A stretch of DNA of 64,000 nt from positions 3,038,001-3,102,000 of the forward strand of contig OZ250162.1 of NCBI GenBank assembly GCA_965238025.1, written 5' to 3'. Positions within the stretch are counted from its first letter, which is position 1. The number at the start of each line of letters is the position of its first letter. The position numbers were made by a program, and so were the translations under genes. The notes under the pieces are model-generated. The model saw only the letters and a list, made by a program, of their open reading frames with translations, did no database searches and was not told where the DNA came from. Below, in pieces: positions 35,147 through 44,035 of this stretch. The DNA is from Pelagihabitans sp965238025 (GTDB lineage Bacteria; Bacteroidota; Bacteroidia; Flavobacteriales; Flavobacteriaceae).

Positions 35147-36691
35147 TTATTTTGGGTCCAGAACCACAAATGGAATGATCATTTCCTCTAGGGAGACCCC
35201 TCCATGTTGATAGCTATTGCGATAATAACCTACATAATGATTGTAGTTGTTCGGATAAGCAAAGAACAAATCGTTTTTGGCAAAAATAAAGGAACTGCTC
35301 ACATTGATGTTCGGTAGGTGTATTTCCTTAGGGTTCTTTACCGCATACACATCTTTTTCTTCATAGGTAAGGCTTCGTCCAGTTTTATACCGTAAGTTTA
35401 AACTAGTCTCTTTATCTCCCACAACCTTAGATGGTTGTGTCACATTTATTGTTCCGTGATCTGTGGTAATAATCAGCTTCATTCCCATACTTTGTGCCTG
35501 TTGAATAATGTCAAGCAACGGGGAATTTTTAAACCAACTCTGCGTCAAGGAACGGTACGATTTGTCGTTGCCAGCAAGCTCTTTTATAACCTCCATTTCC
35601 GTCTTGGAGTGGGATAGCATGTCTACAAAATTATAGACGATAACGGTTAGGTCATTGTCCTTTTGTGAACGAAAATTACCAGAAAGCTGCTTTCCTTGTT
35701 TAAGGCTGCTTATTTTATGGTATTCCCACTTTAAGTCAAGTCCCAGACGTTTCAATTGAGCCCCAAGGAACTTGTTCTCAAATAGATTTTTGCCGCCCTC
35801 ATCAGTATCATTTTTCCACCATTCTGGATATTTCTTTTCCATATCTAAAGGGGTAAGCCCAGAGAATATTGCATTTCTGGCGTATTGAGTTGCGGTTGGT
35901 AGAATACTGTAATAGCTTTCTTCTCTGGTTTTCTTATAGAAAGAACCCACAGTATCCTCGAAGGCGAACCATTGATCGTATCTGAGATTATCGATAACTA
36001 CCAAAAGGGTAGGGCCCTCATTCAATTCAGGCTGAATACGTTCCTTAAAAAGGGTATGTGACATAATTGGGGCGTCATAGCCCTCAAACCAGTCGGCATA
36101 GTTACGTTCAATAAACTTCCCGAAGTGACTATTGGCTTCAGCTTTTTGAGATTCCAATATTTCAAACATACTGGCATCTTCGATTTCTTCTAACTGTAGT
36201 TCCCAATAAATTAGCTTTCGGTAAAGATTCGCCCACTCTTCATAGGTGTTTACCATGGAGAGATCCATCGCGATTTTACGGAATTCCTGTTGGTAATTCG
36301 ACGTTGTTTTCTCTGAAACTAATCGGGAATGATCCAAATTTTTCTTAAGCGAAAGTAGAATTTGATTGGGGTTTACCGGTTTTATAAGGTAATCGGCTAT
36401 TTTTGAACCGATTGCTTCTTCCATTATAAACTCCTCCTCACTCTTCGTAATCATAACCACGGGGAGAGAGGCATTAATCACTTTTATTTCATTGAGGGTT
36501 TCCAAACCTGAAATGCCAGGCATATTTTCGTCTAGGAAGACAATGTCTATTTTGCTTTGCTGAAGTTCCTCTAAAGCTTCTTGTCCACTTAAACACGGAA
36601 TAACATCATAATTTTTTCCTTCTAAAAAAATAATATGGGGCTTTAAAAGGTCTATCTCATCATCGACCCATAGTATTGTTATCTTGTTCAT
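35147..36691 (-). CDS. porX: Bifunctional response regulator/alkaline phosphatase-family protein PorX
   Basis: A 514-residue PorX homologue. The N-terminal receiver domain (about 1-120) has the acidic pair in ILWVDDEIDLL, the phosphoacceptor D54 in IVFLDENMPG, and the lysine in LIKPVNPNQIL. A helical linker follows, then a PglZ/alkaline-phosphatase-superfamily domain (about 200-514) with LLVVIDNLRYDQW, YARNAIFSGLTPLDM and TTDHGTINVTQP. In studied Bacteroidota PorX responds to PorY and controls type IX secretion. The frame is open to 36724, but the Met at 36689-36691 directly precedes the receiver domain. It is divergent from the HD gene. Confidence 0.93.
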   Translation of the reverse strand: MNKITILWVDDEIDLLKPHIIFLEGKNYDVIPCLSGQEALEELQQSKIDIVFLDENMPGISGLETLNEIKVINASLPVVMITKSEEEFIMEEAIGSKIADYLIKPVNPNQILLSLKKNLDHSRLVSEKTTSNYQQEFRKIAMDLSMVNTYEEWANLYRKLIYWELQLEEIEDASMFEILESQKAEANSHFGKFIERNYADWFEGYDAPIMSHTLFKERIQPELNEGPTLLVVIDNLRYDQWFAFEDTVGSFYKKTREESYYSILPTATQYARNAIFSGLTPLDMEKKYPEWWKNDTDEGGKNLFENKFLGAQLKRLGLDLKWEYHKISSLKQGKQLSGNFRSQKDNDLTVIVYNFVDMLSHSKTEMEVIKELAGNDKSYRSLTQSWFKNSPLLDIIQQAQSMGMKLIITTDHGTINVTQPSKVVGDKETSLNLRYKTGRSLTYEEKDVYAVKNPKEIHLPNINVSSSFIFAKNDLFFAYPNNYNHYVGYYRNSYQHGGVSLEEMIIPFVVLDPK

Positions 36692-36758
36692 ATATGTTTG
36701 TGGATTTATATTGTTCGTGTACAAGAATTATTCCGTAAAACTTGTAATCGTAGAACTC

Positions 36759-36791
36759 TTGACTTAGATTCTTTTGCTTTTAATAACTTTG
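36759..36791 (+). promoter_or_regulatory. Promoter of the HD-domain gene
   Basis: A TTG (-33) at 36759-36761 is followed after 22 nt by TAACTTTG (36784-36791), a full match to TAnnTTTG. Transcription would begin near 36797, so only starts downstream of that point can be used by the next gene. Confidence 0.6.
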
Positions 36792-36818
36792 TATGAAACG
36801 TTTCAACGCCCTATACTT

Positions 36819-38048
36819 TTGACTCCATTAAAAAAACTTGAAATTTTCAATGATCCAATTTACGGATTTATTGCAATTCCCTCTTCATTGATTTTTGAAC
36901 TTATCGGGCATCCATACTTCCAACGCTTACGCCGCATATCTCAAATGGGGCTGTCATATTTGGTATATCCTGGTGCGCATCATACACGTTTTCATCATGC
37001 TTTGGGTTGCATGCATTTAATGCAAAAAGCGATACAACTACTTCGTTTCAAGGGAGTTGTGATATCCGGTGAGGAAGAGGAAGGCCTTCTCGCCGCAATT
37101 TTGTTACATGATATTGGGCATGGGCCCTTTTCACATGCTATGGAGCATAGTATCGTAGAAGATGTTCATCACGAGGCTATTTCACTCCTCTTTATGGAAG
37201 ATTTGAATGCGAAGTTTAACGGAAGTTTAACTTTGGCCATAGCCATCTTTAAAAAAGAGCACCCGAAGAAATTCCTAAACCAACTAGTATCGAGCCAGTT
37301 GGATATGGATCGGATGGATTACCTGAAACGCGATAGTTTTTATACAGGTGTATCTGAGGGAAATATAAATTCCGAGCGATTGATTACTATGTTAAATGTG
37401 GTCGATGGCGAGTTAGTGGTCGAGGAGAAAGGTATTTATTCAGTAGAGAAATTCTTGATGGCAAGAAGGTTTATGTATTGGCAAGTGTACTTGCACAAAA
37501 CCAGTTTGGTAGCTGAGCAACTGCTAATCCGAACACTGAAAAGGGCCAAGGAACTTTTGGCAAGGGGAGGCAAGCTAGCATGTAGCGATACGCTTCTATT
37601 CTTTCTAAGTAATAGAATTTCAAAAAAAGAATTTAATGCGGAAGTATTACATAGTTTTTCACTTCTGGACGATACTGACCTTCTTGCAGCCCTAAAGCAG
37701 TGGCGCAGTAATTCTGATTTTGTGCTTTCCAAACTTTGCGAAATGTTGCTAAACAGAAGATTGCTCCATATCAAGTTAAAAAGCAAACCCATACCTGCCG
37801 AAAAATTTAAAGCTCGGTTTGTAGCGTTAAAGGAAAAATGCAACCTTACCGATGAAGAAGCTTCTTACTTTGTCTTTTCCGATACAATAAAACACAGGGC
37901 GTATGACCCAAATAATGAAAACATCAACATTCTTAAAAGTAACGGGAAATTAGTAGACGTTGCAAGGGCATCTGACCACTTAAACCTAAAGGCACTTTCA
38001 AAGACGGTAACCAAATATTATATCTGCTACCCCAAAGGCACTGTTTAA
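36819..38048 (+). CDS. HD-domain phosphohydrolase (dGTPase-like)
   Basis: A 409-residue HD-superfamily protein. The first ligand His is in HHTRFHHALGCMHLM near residue 55 and the HD pair in LLAAILLHDIGHGPFSHAMEH near 96, with the last acidic ligand in SSQLDMDRMDYLKRDS near 165. The arrangement is that of dGTP triphosphohydrolase-like and uncharacterised HD proteins of Bacteroidota; substrate unknown. The frame is open from 36774 without an ATG, but a promoter lies inside that upstream part. The TTG at 36819 (MTPLKKLEIFNDPIYGF) is therefore the likely start and fits the family N-terminus. It precedes lpxD by 67 nt. Confidence 0.88.
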   Translation: MTPLKKLEIFNDPIYGFIAIPSSLIFELIGHPYFQRLRRISQMGLSYLVYPGAHHTRFHHALGCMHLMQKAIQLLRFKGVVISGEEEEGLLAAILLHDIGHGPFSHAMEHSIVEDVHHEAISLLFMEDLNAKFNGSLTLAIAIFKKEHPKKFLNQLVSSQLDMDRMDYLKRDSFYTGVSEGNINSERLITMLNVVDGELVVEEKGIYSVEKFLMARRFMYWQVYLHKTSLVAEQLLIRTLKRAKELLARGGKLACSDTLLFFLSNRISKKEFNAEVLHSFSLLDDTDLLAALKQWRSNSDFVLSKLCEMLLNRRLLHIKLKSKPIPAEKFKARFVALKEKCNLTDEEASYFVFSDTIKHRAYDPNNENINILKSNGKLVDVARASDHLNLKALSKTVTKYYICYPKGTV

Positions 38049-38102
38049 TCTAAACCAAATTCAGGTTTAACCAGAACCGGATACATGTTTAACTATTTTT
38101 CT

Positions 38103-38110
38103 TACTTTTG
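38103..38110 (+). promoter_or_regulatory. Candidate -7 element for lpxD, almost abutting the start codon
   Basis: TACTTTTG fits TAnnTTTG and ends only 5 nt before the ATG at 38116. If used, transcription starts at or next to the start codon, giving a leaderless or nearly leaderless message. No clear -33 TTG is present. Confidence 0.45.
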
Positions 38111-38115
38111 TTTCC

Positions 38116-39141
38116 ATGATTTTTACGGCAGGTCAGATTGCAGGCATTTTAGAGGGGGAATTAGACGGGAACCCCGACATTTCAGTTCATAAACTTGCCA
38201 AGATCGAGGAGGGCGAACAAGGATCGTTAACCTTCTTGTCCAATCCTAAATACACTCCACATATTTATACCACCAAAGCCTCTATTACGATTGTAAATAA
38301 AGATTTTGTTCCAGAGCATGATTTAGATACGACACTTATCAAGGTTGAGGACGCCTACAAGTCTTTTTCAAAGCTTTTGGAATATTACGATCAAGCGAAG
38401 AATACCAAGATAGGTATTGAAAACCCTTCTTATATATCTGAAACGGCAACGGTTGGTGAAGGGCTTTATCTAGGGGCTTTTGCCTATATCGGGAATGATA
38501 CTGTTCTAGGGGATAATGTTAAGATATACCCTAACGCCTTTATTGGGGATAATGTGGTCGTAGCTAATAATGTTGTTGTTTGGCCCGGCGCAAAGATTTG
38601 TTCTGATTCCATTATTGGTAATAATTGCGTGATCCACAGTGGGGCGGTTGTAGGCTCAGATGGTTTTGGGTTCGCGCCGAACGAAAAAGGCGAATTCAGT
38701 AAAGTTCCGCAAACTGGGAATGTGATATTGGAAGATGATGTGGATATAGGTACAGGTACAATTATAGATAGGGCTACATTAGGCTCAACCATTTTGAGGA
38801 AAGGGGTAAAGCTTGACAATCAAATCCAAATAGCCCATAACGTGGAGATTGGGGAACATACCGTAATAGCCGCACAAACTGGCGTTGCCGGATCTACCAA
38901 GATCGGAAAGAATTGTATGATTGGCGGACAAGTAGGTATAGTAGGCCATATTACCATAGGTGATCGGGTTCGCATTCAAGCACAATCGGGAATAGGAAGA
39001 AATGTGAAGGATGATGAGGTGCTTCAAGGTTCGCCGGCTCTTAATTATGGTGATTATAACAAGTCGTATGTATACTTTAAGAACTTACCTCACCTTGCCA
39101 ATAGAATAAATAAATTAGAAAAGAATACAAATAGTGAGTAA
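38116..39141 (+). CDS. lpxD: UDP-3-O-(3-hydroxyacyl)glucosamine N-acyltransferase
   Basis: A 341-residue LpxD, third enzyme of lipid A synthesis, which transfers a 3-hydroxyacyl chain from ACP to the amine of UDP-3-O-acylglucosamine. The N-terminal uridine-binding domain (LTFLSNPKYTPHIYTTKASITIVN near residue 40) is followed by a left-handed beta-helix of hexapeptide repeats (about 105-310; for example IGNDTVLGDNVKIYPNAFIG). The catalytic His is in VIHSGAVVGSDGFGFAPN or QIAHNVEIGEHTVIAAQTG. The C-terminal helix is typical. It overlaps the next gene by 8 nt. Confidence 0.95.
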   Translation: MIFTAGQIAGILEGELDGNPDISVHKLAKIEEGEQGSLTFLSNPKYTPHIYTTKASITIVNKDFVPEHDLDTTLIKVEDAYKSFSKLLEYYDQAKNTKIGIENPSYISETATVGEGLYLGAFAYIGNDTVLGDNVKIYPNAFIGDNVVVANNVVVWPGAKICSDSIIGNNCVIHSGAVVGSDGFGFAPNEKGEFSKVPQTGNVILEDDVDIGTGTIIDRATLGSTILRKGVKLDNQIQIAHNVEIGEHTVIAAQTGVAGSTKIGKNCMIGGQVGIVGHITIGDRVRIQAQSGIGRNVKDDEVLQGSPALNYGDYNKSYVYFKNLPHLANRINKLEKNTNSE

Positions 39142-40540
39142 CGAAGTAGCAAAACAAAGAACTATTGCCAAAGAGGTAATACTTAAAGGCGTAGGATTGC
39201 ATACCGGGGAGGAAGTCACTATGAAATTCGTCCCGGCACCTGAGAATCATGGTTATGCTTTTAAACGGGTAGACCTAGAAGGGTCCCCAGTTATAGAGGC
39301 AGATGCCAATTATGTTGTAAATACGCAGCGAGGCACCAATCTGGAGAAGAACGGAGTGAAAATACAAACTTCTGAGCATGTTCTGGCCGCCTTGGTAGGC
39401 ATGAATATAGACAATGTTCTTATTGAACTTGACGCGCCAGAACCTCCAATAATGGACGGTTCCTCAAAATATTTTGTTGAAGCTCTGGAAATTGTCGGAG
39501 CCGTTGAACAGAAAGCTGATCGAGAAGAATACGTTGTTAAAGAAGTGATCTCCTATAAGGATGAGGCTACAGGAAGTGAGATAACGGTAATTCCTTCTGA
39601 GGAATATCAGGTAACCACTATGGTCGATTTTGGGACCAAGGTTTTGGGGACACAAAATGCCACATTAGAGCATATCTCTGATTTTAAGGAAGAAATTTCA
39701 AGTGCGCGTACCTTTAGCTTTTTGCATGAGCTGGAAACCTTGCTGGAGAACGGCCTAATCAAAGGTGGTGACCTGAACAACGCCATAGTATATGTAGATA
39801 AGGAAATTTCCGGCGAGACCATGAAAAAACTGGAAAATGCCTTCGGCAAGGAAAAATTATCGGTAAAACCGAACGGAATTCTTGATAATCTTACCTTACA
39901 CCAGCCCAATGAGGCGGCAAGACATAAACTACTGGATGTCATAGGAGACCTTGCCCTGGCAGGAACCAGAATCAGAGGAAAGGTAATCGCGAACAAACCG
40001 GGACATTTTGTGAATACCCAGTTTGCCAAGAAGATAGCCAAGATCATAAAACTCGAAAAGCGGCTTAACGTTCCTGAGTATGATTTAACCGCCCCTCCGT
40101 TTATGGATATTACGGAAATCATGGCTAGATTACCGCACAGACCTCCATTTTTGTTGGTCGATAAGATTTTAGAATTGTCGGATACGCATGTATTGGGTCT
40201 CAAAAACGTGACCATGAACGAGCCTTTTTTCGTAGGTCACTTTCCCGGGGCGCCGGTTATGCCCGGAGTGCTACAATTAGAAGCCATGGCCCAGACAGGA
40301 GGTATTCTGGTTTTAAATACGGTACCCGACCCGGAAAATTATTTAACGTATTTGCTCAAGATCGACAATGTGCGTTACAAGCAACAGGTGGTACCAGGAG
40401 ATACCTTGATATTCAAGTTAGATTTGATGGCTCCCATTCGAAGGGGGATTTGTCAGATGCATGCAAAGGCATATGCCAACGATAAGCTGGTCTCCGAAGC
40501 GGAAATTATGGCACAAATCATTAAAGTAAAGGGAGATTAG
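39134..40540 (+). CDS. lpxC-fabZ: Bifunctional UDP-3-O-acyl-GlcNAc deacetylase / 3-hydroxyacyl-ACP dehydratase
   Basis: A 468-residue fusion known from Bacteroidota. Residues 1 to about 310 are LpxC, the zinc deacetylase committing lipid A synthesis: GVGLHTGEEVTMKF near 15, SEHVLAALVGMNIDNV near 80 with its zinc His, DAPEPPIMDGSSKYF near 98, and a later HKLLDVIGDLALAG with another ligand. Residues about 320-468 are FabZ: LPHRPPFLLVDKI and VGHFPGAPVMPGVLQLEAMAQ with the catalytic His and Glu. It starts at GTG and overlaps lpxD by 8 nt. The fusion couples lipid A and fatty acid flux. Confidence 0.96.
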   Translation: MSNEVAKQRTIAKEVILKGVGLHTGEEVTMKFVPAPENHGYAFKRVDLEGSPVIEADANYVVNTQRGTNLEKNGVKIQTSEHVLAALVGMNIDNVLIELDAPEPPIMDGSSKYFVEALEIVGAVEQKADREEYVVKEVISYKDEATGSEITVIPSEEYQVTTMVDFGTKVLGTQNATLEHISDFKEEISSARTFSFLHELETLLENGLIKGGDLNNAIVYVDKEISGETMKKLENAFGKEKLSVKPNGILDNLTLHQPNEAARHKLLDVIGDLALAGTRIRGKVIANKPGHFVNTQFAKKIAKIIKLEKRLNVPEYDLTAPPFMDITEIMARLPHRPPFLLVDKILELSDTHVLGLKNVTMNEPFFVGHFPGAPVMPGVLQLEAMAQTGGILVLNTVPDPENYLTYLLKIDNVRYKQQVVPGDTLIFKLDLMAPIRRGICQMHAKAYANDKLVSEAEIMAQIIKVKGD

Positions 40541-40541
40541 A

Positions 40542-41327
40542 ATGAACCAACCGCTAGCTTATATACACCCAGGGGCAAAAATTGCAAAAAATGTGGTAGT
40601 TGAACCATTTACTACAATTCATAATAACGTTACGATCGGCGAGGGAACATGGATTGGTTCTAACGTTACTATTATGGAGGGTGCCCGAATCGGAAAAAAC
40701 TGTAATATTTTTCCAGGAGCCGTTATTTCCGCTCCTCCACAGGATTTAAAATATGAAGGTGAGGATACCACCGTGGTCATCGGTAACAATACCACAATAA
40801 GAGAATGTGCTACCATACATAAAGGTACTTCCGATAGGAACAAAACGGTAATCGGTAAAAACTGCCTGATAATGGCTTACTGCCATGTGGCCCATGATTG
40901 TTTGGTTGGGAATAACTGCATTTTTTCAAATAATTCTACCTTGGCAGGACATGTTACGATTGGTGACAATGTAATTTTAGCAGGTTTGGTTGCGGTTCAC
41001 CAATTCGTGTCAGTAGGGCAACATGCTTTTGTAACGGGAGGTTCCTTGGTCAGGAAAGATGTACCACCCTATGTAAAAGCCGCCCGTGAACCCTTGTCCT
41101 ATGTTGGAATTAATTCGGTTGGCTTGCGCAGAAGAGGGTACGAGTCTGAAAAAATAAGGGAAATACAGAATATCTATCGGATTCTCTACCAGAAGAATTA
41201 TAACAATACGCAAGCCGTACAGATAATCGAAGCAGAAATGCTGGCAACTCCGGAGCGGGATGAAGTGCTTCAATTCATTCGTGATTCGCAGCGCGGTATT
41301 ATGAAGGGCTATTTTAGTAATAACTAG
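40542..41327 (+). CDS. lpxA: UDP-N-acetylglucosamine acyltransferase
   Basis: A 261-residue LpxA that adds the first 3-hydroxyacyl chain to UDP-GlcNAc. A left-handed beta-helix of hexapeptide repeats spans about residues 1-190 (GAKIAKNVVVEPFTTIHNNVTIGEGTWIGSN). The catalytic His is in AYCHVAHDCLVGNNCIFSN near 120, and the chain-length region GDNVILAGLVAVHQFVSVGQHAFVTGGS follows. The C-terminal helical domain begins at GINSVGLRRRGYESEKI. It follows lpxC-fabZ after one base, so the lpxD/lpxC-fabZ/lpxA set is one operon. Confidence 0.95.
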   Translation: MNQPLAYIHPGAKIAKNVVVEPFTTIHNNVTIGEGTWIGSNVTIMEGARIGKNCNIFPGAVISAPPQDLKYEGEDTTVVIGNNTTIRECATIHKGTSDRNKTVIGKNCLIMAYCHVAHDCLVGNNCIFSNNSTLAGHVTIGDNVILAGLVAVHQFVSVGQHAFVTGGSLVRKDVPPYVKAAREPLSYVGINSVGLRRRGYESEKIREIQNIYRILYQKNYNNTQAVQIIEAEMLATPERDEVLQFIRDSQRGIMKGYFSNN

Positions 41328-41365
41328 CTTTAACATCAAACTAAGAATAAACCACAACATCAATT

Positions 41366-41932
41366 ATGGCATCAACATCGGATATAAGAAAAGGACTGTG
41401 CATCAGATACAACAACGATATCTATAAGATTATCGAGTTCTTACATGTAAAACCAGGGAAAGGTCCGGCATTCGTTAGAACCAAATTGAAAAGCGTAAGT
41501 AATGGTAAGGTGCTTGATAATACTTTCTCAGCAGGTCATAAAATAGAAGATGTTCGGGTAGAGACGCGTTCATATCAATATTTATATGCTGATGGAGAAA
41601 CCTATCACTTCATGAACACTGACGATTATAATCAAATTACACTTCAGGAAAGTACACTGGATGCTCCGGGATTATTAAAAGAGGGCGAAGTGGTAAAAGT
41701 ACTTTTCAATACAGAAGATAGTATGCCATTATCCGTAGAAATGCCCTCTAGTGTGGTATTGGAAATCACCTATACCGAACCCGGTGTAAAAGGCAATACT
41801 GCCACTAATGCCACCAAACCGGCAAAGGTAGAGACTGGGGCTGAGGTAAACGTACCATTATTTATCAATGAGGGAGATAAGATAAAGGTTGATACGGCAA
41901 GCGGTAACTACATGGAGCGTGTAAAGGAATAA
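41366..41932 (+). CDS. efp: Elongation factor P
   Basis: A 188-residue EF-P that relieves ribosome stalling at proline runs. Domain I carries the modification loop HVKPGKGPAFVRTKLK, with the lysine at about residue 34. The OB domains follow (YADGETYHFMNTDDYNQITL) and the C-terminus has the EF-P signature ATNATKPAKVETGAEVNVPLFINEGDKIKVDTASGNY. The modifying enzyme is not in this window. It follows lpxA by 38 nt and may be cotranscribed. Confidence 0.97.
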   Translation: MASTSDIRKGLCIRYNNDIYKIIEFLHVKPGKGPAFVRTKLKSVSNGKVLDNTFSAGHKIEDVRVETRSYQYLYADGETYHFMNTDDYNQITLQESTLDAPGLLKEGEVVKVLFNTEDSMPLSVEMPSSVVLEITYTEPGVKGNTATNATKPAKVETGAEVNVPLFINEGDKIKVDTASGNYMERVKE

Positions 41933-41985
41933 ACATTTTCCAATGCGGCGCCAATAAGATTCCTTCGCAAATAATTAAGACCAGA

Positions 41986-42918
41986 TTGAAATTTCACATA
42001 CCACATACCTTAGAACAAATTGCTGCTATAATTGGTTGTGAGTATGTAGGTTCTGATGATTTTCCGGTTTTAGGCATGAACGAGATTCACGTGGTGACCA
42101 ATGGAGATATTGTATTCGTTGATCATCCAAAATACTATGACAAGGCCTTAAACTGTGCCGCCACTGTGGTATTGATCAATAAAAAGGTAGATTGCCCTGA
42201 GGGAAAAGCACTATTGATTTCGGACGACCCTTTTCGGGATTTCAATAAATTGACCAATTTTTTTAAACCTTTTGAAAAATCGAATAAATCGATATCAGAT
42301 TCAGCTCAAATAGGTAAAAGAACAATAATTCAACCGAATGTATTTATTGGGAATAATGTGGTAATCGGCGATGACTGCCTTATTCATGCCAACGTTTCCA
42401 TTTATGACAATACTGTTATAGGCGATCGGGTGGTCATTCATTCGGGTACCGTTTTGGGCGCCGATGCCTTCTATTATAAAAATAGACCTACTGGTTTTGA
42501 TCGTTTGCTTTCCGGTGGAAGGGTTGTTTTAGAAGACGATGTGGAGCTGGGTGCTTTATGTACTGTAGATAAAGGAGTTACAGGAGACACAACAATTAAA
42601 AAGGGAACCAAATTAGACAATCAGGTGCATGTAGGCCACGATACTGTAATTGGTGAAAAATGCTTGATTGCGTCCCAAACAGGTATTGCAGGCTGTGTTA
42701 TCATTGAGGATGAAGTTACCATATGGGGGCAGGTGGGGACCAATAGCGGTATTACCATCGGAAAAAAAGCGGTCATTATGGGACAGACCGGGGTTACCAA
42801 ATCCGTTGAAGGCGGCAAGAGCTATTTCGGAACTCCCATTGAAGAGTCCCGGGAAAAGTTGAAACAATTGGCCTATGTCAAAAAGATTCCATCAATATTG
42901 AAAAAATTAGAAGAATAA
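41986..42918 (+). CDS. LpxD-like UDP-3-O-acylglucosamine N-acyltransferase paralogue
   Basis: A 310-residue second LpxD-like protein starting at TTG. It has the N-terminal domain (IVFVDHPKYYDKALNCAATVVLINKKVDCPEGKAL) and the hexapeptide beta-helix (IQPNVFIGNNVVIGDDCLIHANVSIYDNTVIGD), with His-containing turns HSGTVLGADAFYYKN and HVGHDTVIGEKCLIASQTG at the catalytic places. The phenylalanine/tyrosine-rich FYYKN differs from the lpxD copy's FGFAPN. It may prefer another acyl donor or sugar nucleotide. Duplicate lpxD genes are common in this phylum; function is by homology. Confidence 0.88.
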   Translation: MKFHIPHTLEQIAAIIGCEYVGSDDFPVLGMNEIHVVTNGDIVFVDHPKYYDKALNCAATVVLINKKVDCPEGKALLISDDPFRDFNKLTNFFKPFEKSNKSISDSAQIGKRTIIQPNVFIGNNVVIGDDCLIHANVSIYDNTVIGDRVVIHSGTVLGADAFYYKNRPTGFDRLLSGGRVVLEDDVELGALCTVDKGVTGDTTIKKGTKLDNQVHVGHDTVIGEKCLIASQTGIAGCVIIEDEVTIWGQVGTNSGITIGKKAVIMGQTGVTKSVEGGKSYFGTPIEESREKLKQLAYVKKIPSILKKLEE

Positions 42919-42954
42919 TCAAAAGCATTTCTTTAGAAATCCCCTGCAAACCTA

Positions 42955-42962
42955 TATTTTTG
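42955..42962 (+). promoter_or_regulatory. Probable -7 promoter element for sucD
   Basis: TATTTTTG fits TAnnTTTG, 68 nt before the sucD start. The -33 element is not clear. Confidence 0.45.
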
Positions 42963-43030
42963 CGTTGCATTGAATTTAATTTGGAAAGTGCAAAAGAATA
43001 AGGAATAACCCAGAAACGAATAACTTCAAT

Positions 43031-43903
43031 ATGAGCGTTTTAGTCAATAAAGATTCAAATATTATAGTACAAGGTTTTACCGGAAGTGAGGGAACTTTTC
43101 ACGCAGGACAGATGATTGAATACGGAACCAATGTTGTTGGTGGCGTAACCCCCGGAAAAGGAGGGCAAGAGCATTTGGGAAGACCGGTTTTCAATACGGT
43201 ACAGGAAGCCGTTGAAAAGGTAGGTGCAGACACCACTATTATTTTCGTTCCTCCGGCATTTGCTGCCGATGCCATTATGGAGGCCGCCAATGCAGGTATC
43301 AAGGTAATCATTACTATAACAGAAGGTATTCCTGTTGCGGATATGGTAAAGGCATCGAACTATATTAAACATATGGACTGTCGTTTGGTCGGGCCCAACT
43401 GCCCAGGTGTAATTACACCCGGAGAGGCAAAAGTTGGTATCATGCCGGGCTTTGTCTTTAAAAAAGGAAACGTTGGTATTGTATCTAAATCAGGTACGTT
43501 AACCTATGAGGCTGCCGATCAGGTGGTTCGTCAAGGTTTGGGAATAACAACGGCCATAGGAATCGGTGGTGATCCGATTATTGGAACTACCACAAAAGAG
43601 GCGGTTGAACTATTGATCAATGATCCAGAGACCGAATGTGTGGTCATGATCGGTGAAATAGGCGGACAGTTAGAAGCAGATGCGGCAAAGTGGTACAAAG
43701 CAAGTGGAAGTAAAAAACCCGTTGTTGGTTTTATAGCAGGGGAAACCGCACCGGCGGGCCGGACGATGGGACATGCAGGAGCTATTGTAGGAGGCAGTGA
43801 TGATACGGCTCAGGCAAAGAAAAAAATCATGCGCGAACATGGTATTCATGTTGTAGATTCGCCAGCTGAAATTGGTTTAAAAGTGAAAGAAGTTATGGCC
43901 TAA
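43031..43903 (+). CDS. sucD: Succinate-CoA ligase subunit alpha
   Basis: A 290-residue alpha subunit of succinyl-CoA synthetase (TCA cycle). The CoA-binding start QGFTGSEGTFHAGQMIEYGTNVVGGVTPGKGGQEHLG is clear, VGPNCPGVITPGEAKVGIMPG lies near residue 118, SKSGTLTYEAADQVVRQGLG near 152, and the phosphohistidine is in GRTMGHAGAIVGG near 243. The sucC partner is not adjacent, which is common in Bacteroidota. Followed by a hairpin terminator. Confidence 0.97.
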   Translation: MSVLVNKDSNIIVQGFTGSEGTFHAGQMIEYGTNVVGGVTPGKGGQEHLGRPVFNTVQEAVEKVGADTTIIFVPPAFAADAIMEAANAGIKVIITITEGIPVADMVKASNYIKHMDCRLVGPNCPGVITPGEAKVGIMPGFVFKKGNVGIVSKSGTLTYEAADQVVRQGLGITTAIGIGGDPIIGTTTKEAVELLINDPETECVVMIGEIGGQLEADAAKWYKASGSKKPVVGFIAGETAPAGRTMGHAGAIVGGSDDTAQAKKKIMREHGIHVVDSPAEIGLKVKEVMA

Positions 43904-43948
43904 AGAAACATTAGTGTTAAAGTTTACCCAATAGCATATTAAATAACG

Positions 43949-43985
43949 TCCATCGATCTTTAATTTTAGGTCGATGGATTTTTAT
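43949..43985 (+). terminator. Rho-independent terminator after sucD
   Basis: Perfect 8-bp stem TCCATCGA / TCGATGGA (43949-43956, 43971-43978) followed by TTTTTATTTTAT. Confidence 0.88.
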
Positions 43986-44035
43986 TTTATCCAGACATCA
44001 ATCAAAAACTAAGCTAATCCCTTAAATTAAATTTC

